Part shown: positions 53,666 through 64,000 of the stretch, in pieces
Layout of the letters: each line of letters opens with the position of its first letter
Position numbering within the stretch: position 1 is the first letter of the stretch
Assembly (NCBI GenBank): GCA_914767885.1
Contig: CAJZBQ010000024.1
Location: 806,001 to 870,000 of the forward strand
DNA length: 64,000 nucleotides
Direction: 5' to 3'
From: Blepharisma stoltei
Lineage: Eukaryota > Ciliophora > Heterotrichea > Heterotrichida > Blepharismidae
Made by a program: the position numbers and the translations under genes
The notes under the pieces: model-generated
Databases searched by the model: none
The model's input: only the letters and a program-made list of their open reading frames with translations
What the model was told of the DNA's origin: nothing

Positions 53666-54241
53666 TTAATCTTAATTAACATTAGAAGGCGTCTGCCGTT
53701 TTGATTACGCAGTCACCATAGACCCCTAGGGGTTCACCTGCTTTGCGGCGCAGTCCTAACAGCCATAAAGACTGCCAAGAGGACACACGTCTACTCCTTC
53801 CCGCGTATAGCGGCTTAAGTGTTGAGTGAGCGGGCTATGGACTTCTGCGGCTTGCTGCTTGAGTTGACGGGAGTTGACGGGAGTTGGCTTTCCGAATTTC
53901 CAAAAAATGGAATTTCTGGTCACCTTTCGGCAAAAAGGGAAATTCCAAGTCCTGGGACGTAACGCCCAGTTTCACGCTAGGTAGTTGCCCGAATGGTCTA
54001 GGCATTGCCTGTAGACTCTGCTGGGCTTACCCTTTCCAAACCTAGACACCCTTTCCTCTCGAGGGTAAAATCCATTCTGGTCGTTGGACATGGGCCAGGC
54101 TCTGCTCTGCAGAATTGCTTACCATGGCATTGTTGTCCATTTCCTGAATGGCAAAAAAACCTTGCCGGATATAATTAAAATATGAGTCGAATATGTATGG
54201 CCGGGAGGCCATATCCAGACGAAGACGCCATATTTTAATTA
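53666..54241 (-). mobile_element. Retroposon, family S2 (576 bp), intergenic
   Basis: A 16-bp duplication, TGAGACAAATTAAGCC (53650-53665, 54242-54257), flanks it. It matches 45796-46334 over its 5' 450 bp, including the double hairpin at the head, but its 3' part differs, so S2 elements have different 3' ends. Confidence 0.88.
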
Positions 54242-54579
54242 TGAGACAAATTAAGCCAAAATGGCTTATTGTATGCAACCTCTTAAATTTAGCTTTGCTT
54301 AAAAATAAGTACATTAACTTGATTATTTACCTTAACCTAAAATATTATAAATTATAATTTATTAGACCAATAAAATAAGATTAAAGGATAATAAATTCTC
54401 TTCAATATTATTTTCTATTAATTTATTTTTAAGCATAAAAATTTCTTTTACCAAGTTTTCCATTACGGTCTTGACTTAAACAGTTGAAAATCTAATTTTT
54501 TAAACTGATTTAAAAAAGAAGCGATTTTAGATTAATGTCGGTCAAATTATCGAGGATTTAGAAATCATTTTATTTAAGC

Positions 54580-56801
54580 TTATTGAGAAGAATATAAAGA
54601 ATCTATCTGCTCTTGGAAATACTTTCTTGCTTGGTATCTATTAATCTTGAAAGTACTAGTCAAAAACAGTGTTCCCGGCGCTACCATATTTGGATACAAA
54701 TACACTTTTTTCACCAATTCAAATCCATTTAGTTTTGATTCTTTTCCAATTCTATTCATATCATTCAGCACCATCTCAACCACTGCTGGATTTTTACAAA
54801 TTTCTTCCCAATTTCCCTTTATATCATGGTCTTTCGCCCAGGCTTCCACCTCAGCTTTTTCTGGTATCACAATTCCAATCAGATAATTCTGCAAAGAATC
54901 TCCATACACAAAGACTAAAGCGACATCCCGGCTTTTCATATAAGCATTTTCTATCTTGATAGGCGCCACATATTCTCCTTGGGCAAGCTTGAAAATATTT
55001 TTTTTCCTGTCAATAACTTTTAAAGAGCCATTATTCCTTATAAGCCCGACGTCTCCAGTATGGAACCAGCCTTCTTCATCAATCACTTCTCGGGTTATCT
55101 CTTTTAGCTTGAAATATCCTTTGGTAACGTTAGGCCCTCTAAAGCAAATTTCTCCAGCTGCGAATTTCTGCTGCGTTTTTTCGTCGACATAATGAGAGGT
55201 ATAGCCCATTTCAGGGATATCAACAAGCTTTATTTCGACACCTAGTATTGGACCACCTATATGTCCAGACTCAGGGTCATTAATATTAGAAATAGTTACT
55301 GGTCCTGCTTCAGTTAGACCATAGCATTCTACAATAGGGCAACATAAGGCAATTTTCATGAAATTAAGGATATCAGGAGAAATAGGCGCTGACGAGAGAG
55401 CACATAGCCTTATATTATTTCCAAGCATCATTCTGATTTTTTTGAAAATCAAAAAGTCATAGAACTTGTGGGAGCACTCTGAGTGATTTTTTAAATTTTC
55501 AAGTTTGACAGCTATTGCTCTTTTTATAGCTATGGCTTTATTTCCAGTTGGTTTTGATAAATAGCCGTTAATTAAATCGTAAAACCGATTTAATATTCTT
55601 GGAACTGTCGCAAAAATTGATGGCTTGAGTATTGCTAAATCATCTCTAAGCTTTAAAGGGTCTCCTCTATAAAACCCAGCGGCAGCCCCATTATACGCTA
55701 TAGAAATTGCCTTTGAGTAGCGCGCTAAGCGCCTGAGACTTCCCGACGAAGTCTGGGCGGTGGTTTGACCAGCTGATGTTGGTCAAACCAGCATCCAATT
55801 TGACAAATCTTCTATATGAGAAGAATTTGTCATGTTGGATGTTGGTTTGACCAACATCAGCTGGTCAAACCACGCCCAGACTTCGTCGGGAAGTCTCAGG
55901 CGCTTAGCGTGCTACTCAAAGGCAATTTCTATATATAATGAAATAGATACCTTTCATATATATGGGCAATAGGTAAATATGAAATATGAATGTCATTTGC
56001 ATGGATGGTAAAGGATAGGTGGAAATTTACCATACTTGAAATAAAGTTGAGATGGGTTGTAATTACTCCTTTAGAGTCTCCAGTGGTCCCGCTTGTATAG
56101 GTAATAGTAAAAATGTCATCAGGAGACGGAGGGTTATATTCAGCTTGATTTTTGATCCCATGACTTATAATGTCTTGAAAGTCATATAGCGTGATCCCAA
56201 CTGCTCTTGCATTAGCGCGATCTTCATCGCTGGCTTGCTCCATTATTATTAAATTATTCAACGATTCTGCTGACCCTTCATGTTTCAATTTTAGGACTTT
56301 TTGAATCTTTTCTTTAGTCAGCAATAATGTATGCATTCTTGTCTGACTTATGATAAATTTCATAGAATCTTCACCCAAAGTATCATAAAAAGGTACTGTC
56401 GTGATATTATAAAGTATACACGCATAGTCTGCAATTACCCATTCTTCCCTATTTTTGGAGTATAGGCCTAAGAAGCTGAGATTGTATTTTCCATGCTTTT
56501 CTTTAGGCGATAGATTAAGATTGACCAGCCCAGACCCAAAGTTTTTGGCAAGTTCATGTGCTTCTTGATAGGTTTTCCACTCATAGTGGTCTTCTCTTAA
56601 AGTCCCCAAAAACCTATTATGCGGGAACAGCCGGTATTGGTTCATAACTGAATCAAAAAGAGTTTGGATGTTTGAGTCAGCCAAAGCATTTTCCATGTAT
56701 TGAGGATGACGGTAAGCTCTTGACTCTCCCTCCTTTTCATCTCCAACAGCAACTGCATACTCTAGTTTGCGACTTTCGTTTAAACTTCCACAGGTGCCCA
56801 T
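54580..56801 (-). CDS. Long-chain acyl-CoA synthetase, copy 2, with a palindromic IES
   Basis: It encodes 661 aa after removal of 55701-55936 and is strongly similar to copy 1 along its length (MGTCGSLNESRKLEYAVAVG; TITYTSGTTGDSKGV; ECYGLTEAGP; GWFHTGDVGLIRNNGSLKVI). The insert splits HIYERYLFHYI from AYNGAAAGFYRGDPLKL, which align residue for residue with copy 1. The N-terminal MGTCGS again allows myristoylation. Copy 1 lacks this insert, and copy 2 lacks both retroposons of copy 1. Confidence 0.94.
55701..55936. mobile_element. Palindromic IES (about 236 bp) in acyl-CoA synthetase copy 2
   Basis: The arms of about 110 bp are almost perfect inverted repeats: TATAGAAATTGCCTTTGAGT, GCCTGAGACTTCCCGACGAAGTCTGGGC shortened here to its inner hairpin GACTTC..GAAGTC, and TGGTTTGACCAGCTGATG. 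A loop of about 40 bp remains. TA lies at both junctions. Very high arm identity points to recent spread or repair by copying. Confidence 0.85.
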
Positions 56802-57606
56802 ATTTATATCCGATGTTAAAATCTCAGAAATAAGTCAACAAATATTATGATTTTAATTATAAAAAACTGAGAATAAGAAATATTTTGCCTATTTTTGTAA
56901 AAATAATTAATAGCACAGCCTGACATTTTTTCACCATTTCTGCGAAATTGTTGTATAAAAGCTGTCCTTATCGGTATTTGAAATAATAATCAAATTTTGA
57001 AGTTTGAAACTGACCAGCTGGGGAATTTATTAAAATTATTAATTCACCAGTCCCATTTTGAAAATAAACATTTACTTCACCACCTCCATTTTGATCGGAT
57101 GATGCTGAATTAAATAATTTTAAATTTTAGTTGTCTTCACTCTGCTATTCCCTACAATAAGCTCTTTTGATTAAACTAGTTGTTTGTTATATGAGTTCCT
57201 AACTCTTCTGACAGTAATGAGGACTTTTAATTTTTAGTCAAAGGTTTTTCGTAAAATATTTTTTCAACTTTAAAGTATTTTTTACTATTTTTAAACATTT
57301 CTTATTAATCTTTAAGAGGAGTAGGCTTTTTAAGAAAAATCGAAAATTATTCCTTCACAGTCTTTAAATAAAAAATCAAATATTATTCTTATAATTCCAA
57401 ATTGCTTTCTCGTTAAATTAAAGCCAGCTTTAACGAAGTGGGTATTTAATTTGAGAATTTAGTAGTTATAAATGATAAATTATCTCAAAAATAAAGAGGA
57501 AAAGGTTATATTGCCTTGTATAGCATTTGCATGTAAAATAATATTTTCACCAGCTCAGCATATCTGTTCACTAACAAGAAATATGCATTGATATTTACAC
57601 TGCTTA

Positions 57607-57878
57607 CTCCCTTCCTCTATGAGCGAACGAAAAATTTAGTTCGAACACACATTTTTTTAAAAAAACTTATATATAAATTTTATATATAAAATATTTTTTT
57701 TGAAATTTAAAAAAATCCAATTCGCGAAAATTGGAAAGCAAATATTTATTTAATTGTAAAATTTATGTTTTAAATGCAATTAAACAGAATTAGCTAGATA
57801 TTTTATTATTTTAGCAATCACTTATATATATTTTGTTTTCATAAAAAATTTTTGTTTGCTTACAGATGGGGGAAGTTA
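57607..57878. mobile_element. Degenerate MITE family A, intergenic
   Basis: Left end TTACTCCCTTCCTCTATGAGCG and right end TTTGCTTACAGATGGGGGAAGTTA; the C and G tracts are mutated. The AT-rich core still matches 48365-48732. Confidence 0.72.
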
Positions 57879-58274
57879 TTAATGGCTCCATTTCAAACGA
57901 CTATAGATTTTTGATAGTGTGGCGAATTCTAGGGGAAATTTTAGTTGAATTATTTTTGATAGTGAGACATTTGACTGAAAAACCGTTAAATTTCGGCCAA
58001 ATGGATACACTATTTAAAAATTTTCGACCAAAAGCACTCGGTAAAATGTACACTATCAAAAAGGCGCTATCATTGGACCTGCACCCTTATTAGCTAATAT
58101 CAAAGCAAGAGGCTAAAAAATTCTATAGTTTGGACCTTCTTTTAACGCATTTCAAATTTTTATATTATTTAATGCTTGTTTAAGATAGTCAAGGGAGTAT
58201 TTTACAAATTTTTATTGAATTTTTTTAATTGAAATTATTAAAAGCAGTTGAATTTTAATTTTTTTCTAATTATG

Positions 58275-58492
58275 CTCATACCATTATATACATATAATGG
58301 CTGGTGATGAGGGGCCTGCCTCTTCCCGTAGGGGGTGTCTCTATATATAGTGAACTACACTGACTGGTTTTGGTGCAAAGAGCTGCCCAATGGTTAGGTT
58401 AACCTCGAAGCCAGAAGTTCAGCGCCATTTCTGCTGATTAGTGGCCTGGCTCGAACGGCATTGCTTTTGTCAGCAACACTTCAGAATAGGTG
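58275..58492 (+). mobile_element. Probable short retroposon, intergenic
   Basis: The head TATACATATAATGGCTGG matches the common head. The 200-bp body is GC-rich (GGGGCCTGCCTCTTCCCG, CCTGGCTCGAACGGC). CTCAT with some extra matching bases flanks it, but no clear long duplication is seen. Confidence 0.5.
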
Positions 58493-58634
58493 AACTAATA
58501 CTCATCGTAAATTAATCTTAGCGTTCATATCATTAAGATGACTCATTTGAAATAAAATTATCTATTATCTATCTTAACCAGAATAATTATAAACTAAAGA
58601 AATTATAAAAGATAATAGCCCTTTTCTATTATTT

Positions 58635-60143
58635 TTATATAATAAACTCTCTAAGTTCATTAGCTACAGCTTTGCATGTGTCAAGGCTCAAAGCTTCCAC
58701 AAATATTCTGACTATAGGTTCAGTCCCTGAAGGCCTTAAAAGGACTCTTACTTTTTGATCAGCTAGTCTATGTGTGATTTCTTGTATTTTATTTACAAGA
58801 TTTGCTGGTTCTACCACTTCCAGCTCGTTTTCTGAAGTTTTTATTTGCTCTTTTATAGGGGATCTCACTCCAATTATCGTGGTAGGATAATCATGATAAA
58901 GTTCTTCCCATTGCTTCAAGCTAAAATCTAATATTTTCATCGAAATTTCTGAAAGCAAAAGATCAGCCACCGCATCTCCCACAGCCTAAATAATTTTTAC
59001 TTCATTCGCAAGTGACAAAAATGCCAGTAATTTTTCTGCATTTAATTCTTTTAATGAAGCTAATTTATTTTCTGACGCAATAATTGTTCCATGTCCATTA
59101 GCTTCAAAATACACACTAATTTCTGCCTTTTTTGCAGCTTCATGAAGATATTTTACCCCAGTTGCTACTAGGACAATTTCAATTCCCCTTTGTTCTAAAT
59201 ATTCTAATGACGCAGAATTTGAGTACCCAGTCGTCACAACTGTGACTTTTCCTTCCACATTTTCTTCGTCAAGCAGTTTTTTAAGCGCTAGGCACATTAA
59301 AACAGTCAGCCTTTCTCCTCCTAATACATTTAAATTTTCAGCACTTTTATAGTAAACCAGCCTATCTGCGTCCCCATCTAGACTTGCACATTTAAGACCT
59401 ACAGGTACATTCCTTGGACAAGTCCTTATTTTATGGGCGTGCTCAGCCCCACAGCCTTCATTTAGTAAGCTTGGCTCTGTATTTACTATTTGGAAGTTCA
59501 ATCCTGTGATATTTAATAGTCTCAAAGTATTAGCCCCAACCCCTCCAGAAGCGTCAATTATAAGGTCATTTTCATAATTATAAGTCTGAGGCAAACTTGT
59601 ATATAAGCGGCTGGCTTGGTTTAAATAATCTATATAAGCAGATGCTGGCAATTTTGATGAGAAATTTGATCTGCGGACTAGCCAATGGAGCTGTGGAGTT
59701 GTTAATTCTCCATAGTTGTGGGCAGTTCCGCCTGCTACCTCGATAGCTTGCTGTAAACAGCTGAGAAGTTCCGGAGAACTTGGCCGATTGTCACAGCCGA
59801 TAAAGACGTCTCCTTGGATAGGATTAGAAAATTTTTCACGTAAAACTTCAGCGAAGTCTTGAGCATTGACGAAGGCTTCAATAGCTCTTTCCCAGGCAAT
59901 AGGAACCATTTCTCCATTGTGGTCAATCATTTTGATACCGTTGTCCGCTATATGGTTGTGGGATGCAGTTATCATTACTCCAGTGATTTTTTTAAGCTCG
60001 TGAGATCGCAGAAGGGCAAGTAGGCCGACACGAAAACAAGCTTGAGGGAGGTTGTGGGCGACTGTTCGGAAGCCTGCAGTGCCATAAGGTAAATAGACTT
60101 GAGCAGATGGGATCTGAAGACTTTTTTGGAGAATGGCTTCCAT
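58635..60143 (-). CDS. PGM3: Phosphoacetylglucosamine mutase
   Basis: It converts GlcNAc-6-phosphate to GlcNAc-1-phosphate on the way to UDP-GlcNAc. A 15-nt intron, GTAAAAATTATTTAG (58986-59000), removes a stop and gives 497 aa. The phosphoserine loop is MITASHNHIADNGIK, the Mg loop LDGDADRLVY, the sugar loop EANGHGT and the phosphate loop LRPSGTEPIVR. No inserts. With UGDH and possibly the Zn transporter it is one of several metabolic genes with no operon logic, as expected in a ciliate. Confidence 0.95.
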
Positions 60144-60402
60144 TTTTTATGTAAGTATAGAATAAATAAACTAGGCTAAGATATCATGATATTATTTATA
60201 ACTAATTTTATTGGAAGCTATATAAATAATATTTTTTTGACAAAAAAGTCATGAGAATCTTGGCTAGTTAATCTCTCTAATTTATAAACAATTATTCAAT
60301 AATAAAATGATTATTTAAAGATTTGATGCAATTTTTATTCAAAAATTATCTAAAAATGACTATTTAAATTTTTTGATAACTTTCTTTTTATATTTCCAAA
60401 CA

Positions 60403-61626
60403 ATGTCTGACTCTTCTATCCAAGTGATGCTCCGTGTAAGACCAGCTGACCCTGAAAGCTACGAGAATGTGTACGCTATCGCATCCAACAATACTGACAT
60501 CCAGTTCTTTCTTCCAGATAAGGAGCCTCAAGGCTTTCAGTTCCATAAAATATTCCAACCTTTTTGTTCTCAAAATGATATATTTGACCAAGCAGCCTCT
60601 CAACAAGTTGACCAATTTCTCAGCGGCCATGATGCCTTGGTTTTTGCATGTGGCCCAGAAGACTCTGGAAAATCATATTCATTATTTGGTAACCTTAGCC
60701 CTAATAACGAAGCAAATGGAGTTATTCCCAAAGCACTTGTACATGTTTTCAAAAAGATAGAAACAATGAAATCCAGAAAAGAAATAGGTGTAATAGCCAG
60801 CTTTGTAGAAATTTATATGAACCAAGTAAGAGATCTAGGAAATACTAAGGCTGAAGAGGGAAAGTCGGTATTTGAAATTGATAACTTTGACAACCCAGGG
60901 TATATAAGTGGACTTTCAGCGAATTTAATTAACTCTTATAATGACGTGCAGAGGATGATTCAGCATGGATTTGGCTTAAGAGAAAATTTATGAAGACAAG
61001 AAAAAGGTCATTTGATATTAAAAATTTCTATGACAGCTAAGGAAAAGAATTCTGCGTCAAATTCAAATTTTTACTTTGTGGAGCTTGCAGGGATTGGAGA
61101 CCAAAAAGAAGATAAAACCAAATACAAAGAACTGGATTTTTTAAATACCAGCTTTATTGCAGTGAAGAAAGCCATTTTAAACATCCAAAAAGGAACCCAT
61201 GTGCAGCATAAAGACTCTCTTATAACCTGGGTGCTCCAAAGTGTTCTAAACGAGAGGTCAAGCATTTTATTTTTGGCCCATGTGAACCCAAACCCCATTT
61301 TCAGTGACAAAATTATAGAAACTCTTGATAATGCTCAGCAATGTATATCCTTGACTAACCGCCCCAAAGTCTCTCAAGAGCCTTCAAACCTAGTGAACCC
61401 TCAACAAATTAAGAGAATGCAAAAGGTAGAAGACGACATACAAGAGCTTAATAACCAAATCGACAAAACACTAAACGACCACTCCGCTAAGCTGAAAGCA
61501 TTAGGAAAACTCGTCGGAATTCCCATAAATTTAATGGATATAGTAGACGCAGAATATGGGTCAAAAGAATACGAAATTGCAAAAAGATATTATGAAGCCT
61601 TCAAAAGTGCTAAAAAAATCTCTTAA
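60403..61626 (+). CDS. Kinesin-like protein with a degenerate motor domain
   Basis: The ATG at 60403 starts MSDSSIQVMLRVRPADPESY, 407 aa, with one UGA-encoded Trp (ENLWRQEKG). The kinesin fold is visible: FHKIFQPFCSQNDIFDQAA, then P-loop GPEDSGKSYSL (usual GQTGSGKTYTM), IASFVEIYMNQVRDL, and VELAGIGD (usual DLAGSER). The switch I NxxSSRSH motif is absent. Weak P-loop and missing switch residues argue against normal ATP-driven motility. A coiled coil starts at QIKRMQKVEDDIQELNNQID. It may continue into the next gene, but no clean junction was found. Confidence 0.8.
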
Positions 61627-61746
61627 ACTCTTTTTAATTATTTTTCTCTTAAAATGACTGAAAAATAAAAAATTCCTTTCAAAAAAGCAGAAAAAATTGA
61701 AAAAAGAAACAAAAAAATAGAAAATGAAATTTTTATTGGAAATAGC

Positions 61747-63080
61747 ATGATGGAAGAATTCAAGAGAGGAGAAGTTTTAAAGTCAAAGAAAACCCTAAAT
61801 CATGCAGAAAAGCTGAGAGAAAAAATATCTGAAGTAAAGCACGGCATTACAGACACCCAACTGCAGTCAAAACAAATAGTCCATGAAAATGTCATAGAAA
61901 GAGCTGAAGAACTACAAAAGTTACTGTTGCATTCCCACATGCTCCTCGAAGAAAAAGCCTCTGTCGTCCACAATCTTCCCTATACAATGAAATCTAAAGC
62001 TGCTGATATCCGAAATTTAGTCGATATCAAAGAAAGCAGCAAAGAAGACGTCCTCCCTGAGCTTATAAACAAGTTTAAGCTTAACGAAGAAGACCACGCA
62101 GGGGTTATAGAACTAATAAAGCATAAAAATGAAGCCAAACTTAAAGAACTTGACAGTGAAGCGCTCAGATTTGAACTGGAATGCAACGAATATAACAGAA
62201 GAAAAGAGTAAAAAACATATAGGAGCCATTATAAGACTATAGAAACTGAAATTATTCAGATTTACGCCATATTTGAAAAGCATGATACACTTATAAAAGA
62301 AATAGAACAAGGGGTGTACAATGGAGGAATCAAGCCAATTTATATGCTGGCAACAGAAATCCCTAAGCCTCCGACAAGAGAGAAATACCCTCAGTATGCT
62401 ATATATAGAGCCTCTTTAAAGCACTTACGGAGAATAAGTTTCTCACATCGAAAACTGATAATTCTAATATAAGGATATGGAGCCACCCAGTTACTATGAA
62501 ATATAAGAACTTAAGACAGTCTTTAGCCTTAAGTTCTCCTAAACCAAATACAGCTGCATTGCCTATGGTGAACACCTATATGACCCAGACTGAAAAAGGG
62601 ACGAAATCAGATGAGCTAACCCAGTCCTTGCAAGCTGAGATAAATTCAGCTACAGATCAAGAAATTCTTATGATGGGGCAAAATTTGCAAGAAGCTATAA
62701 AATCACTATCAAAAGAAATAAAAAACTTAAAAAAATTCGAAGAAAATGAGCTCGGTAAGGTCCAAGCGATGGAAATGGAGCTTGATCGTGTTATCACAGA
62801 AAGGGATAAAGGCCGAGAACTATACACCCAGAACGTAAAAAACCGGATGGACTCCAAAATTGTGATTGATTCACAGAAAAGGCTGCTTGACAGGTACATT
62901 TTTATAACTGAACAACTGAGTTCTAGACCTTCGACTGGGAAAAAAAGACCTCAGACGTCTTCAACTCAAAGACCAGGGACGGCTAAAGAAAGTAATAGAG
63001 ACTCTTCTAAGGCTTATAACTCAGTCAGTCAGTTTTATTCAAGTCAAGCGTCAGTTGGGGTGTTTAGCAGAAGACTTTAG
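61747..63080 (+). CDS. Coiled-coil protein, possibly the tail of the kinesin-like gene
   Basis: It starts MMEEFKRGEVLKSKKTLNHA. A 15-nt intron (GTAAAAAACATATAG, 62208-62222) removes a stop. A second one near 62398 (GTATGCTATATATAG, possibly extended by two bases) and a frame change lead into ENKFLTSKTDNSN and MKYKNLRQSLALSSPKPNTA. Long helices dominate (NLQEAIKSLSKEIKNLKKF), ending in a Ser/Thr/Pro-rich tail (STGKKRPQTSSTQRPGTAKE). The in-frame region upstream to 61668 is open (KIPFKKAEKIEKRNKKIENE), so it may be the tail of the kinesin. Confidence 0.6.
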
Positions 63081-63172
63081 ATAATTATTATCAATATAAA
63101 CAGCTTATTTTAAACTCTTCTTGAAAATGATTGTATAGAAATATACCCAGGTCTCTGTTTTCTATATGTAAA

Positions 63173-64000
63173 TTACATATTGGAATGGCTTTCATTTAAA
63201 AGCTGTCTTTTAAATGAATATCTTTGAGGAAAAACCATGGAATTTCTTTCCCCAGGGGTAGAGGGGTTGATTTCTTGCTTGCTGAAGTTCCGGTTTCTGT
63301 GGGAAAGTGTGGGGCTTACGAAGGAAGCCCGATAGAAACTGTCGTTAGGGTTAAGATTGTCGTAGACCATTGAAGGATTTCGGCTGCGGTGCGGCATCTG
63401 TTTTTTTGGCTCAAAAACATGTTTGACGTCTTTAGGCTTTAAAATGCTCAGTTTTTGAAGCTTTTTCATGCTCGGCTTTTTTAAGGGAGATTCTTCATCT
63501 CTTCTGGTAGAAATTTCAGGGAAAAGACTGGAAAACCTTTCATTATCTTTGGATTGTCTAATATTAGAAGGAATTTGTTTTATTATCCGAGGGACAAATT
63601 CATCGTATTTTATTTGCACTGCATGCAGCGGAGTTATATTCGGCGATTTATCTCTTTTAATTGGCTTCAAAAATGAAGGCTCTGGAGTGTTATTTTCACT
63701 ATAAGCGTGCTTTTTATTAGAAATTCTTTTCTCTTGCAATTCTTCACTTAAAATTTTAAGAAGTTCTAATTCAAACGTCTGCTTAAAGGTCTTATCAAAA
63801 TATGGATGATCTAACAGTTCTTGACAGGTTGGCCTTTGATGTTGGTCATAAACTAAACAGGCTTTTAAAAAACTAATAGATGGATCCGGCAGAAAATAGA
63901 ATTTCTTTTTGATAACAGACTCTAAATTGTTTAATGGTAACTTTTTTCTAATTAAATCATACATCTAGTCCTTGGTATATCGGGTTGTTCTGAAATGCAG
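63173..64000 (-). CDS. Protein kinase, 3' end only
   Basis: The window edge cuts the 5' part. The visible start covers the end of a Ser/Thr kinase domain: YDLIRKKLPLNNLES, then FLKACLVYDQHQRPTCQELL and DHPYF, with the conserved Arg of subdomain XI. A 200-residue basic, Ser-rich tail follows. Just upstream, NNPIYQGLDV is in a different frame by one base, so an intron or IES end lies near 63960. The subfamily cannot be fixed from this end. Confidence 0.75.

Noticed and set aside
57866-58093. A 75-codon frame starting at the end of the degenerate MITE.
   Set aside because: Its start overlaps the MITE terminus, no domain is recognised, and an inverted GTGTAGT/TTTTTGATAGTG-like repeat suggests it is remnant element sequence.
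61627-61746. A TA-bounded IES joining the kinesin-like gene to the next coiled-coil gene.
   Set aside because: No pair of TAs restores the frame without a TAA at the junction, so the genes are listed separately.
1-64000. tRNA, rRNA or snRNA genes.
   Set aside because: I scanned for tRNA-like B boxes and cloverleaf arms and saw none convincing; GC-rich blocks are explained by retroposons, although some might derive from tRNA or other small RNA.

Overview
The window looks like germline (micronuclear) DNA, or an assembly that retains germline-limited inserts, from a heterotrich ciliate related to Blepharisma. Four things seen in the sequence support this. (1) UGA falls at conserved tryptophans (three in UDP-glucose dehydrogenase, one in VPS8, two in a Myb domain, the DLHVW motif of a zinc transporter), while UAA and UAG end genes. 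(2) Spliceosomal introns are only 15-16 nt, GT..AG. (3) Many short AT-rich segments between two TA dinucleotides interrupt reading frames and behave as internal eliminated sequences (IESs). (4) MITE-like inverted-repeat elements and SINE/LINE-like retroposons sit inside otherwise intact genes. The genus is inferred. Exact IES ends were chosen with the help of reading frame, so each may be off by a few bases where TA is repeated.

Layout. 1-9.6 kb: end of a membrane-protein gene, coiled-coil gene, U-box ligase, coiled-coil gene, IMP4, UDP-glucose dehydrogenase broken by four inserts, and a cysteine-less glutaredoxin-like protein. 9.6-24 kb: sparse region with a kinase pseudogene, a small membrane protein, an IQCH/PGM1-type ATP-grasp gene, a short Myb gene, a zinc transporter with a retroposon nested in an IES, a large coiled-coil gene, a PTPS-like gene and two giant palindromes. 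24-36 kb: VPS8 (six inserts), a DHHC palmitoyltransferase, an EEF1AKMT1-like methyltransferase, SPC25 split by a retroposon, and a coiled-coil gene carrying two MITEs. 36-49 kb: an ABCC transporter with a 3-kb terminal-inverted-repeat insert full of satellite repeats, an LRR protein, fumarylacetoacetase, a dual-specificity phosphatase and a heptad-repeat protein. 49-64 kb: two tandem long-chain acyl-CoA synthetase genes with different insert loads, phosphoacetylglucosamine mutase, a degenerate kinesin, a coiled-coil gene and the 3' end of a kinase gene.

The host genes are unrelated housekeeping and cytoskeletal genes, closely packed where inserts are absent. What unites the window is the inserts. 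There are two MITE families that share a TTACTC-plus-C-tract end, palindromic elements, short TA-bounded IESs, and about 15 GC-rich retroposons. Most retroposons start with a common TA-rich head just before ATGG, end in TA-containing short repeats, and are flanked by 9-19 bp target duplications. Nine retroposons lie inside coding regions or in an IES inside one. Removing each with one target copy restores the frame, so they must be eliminated from DNA or RNA if these genes work.
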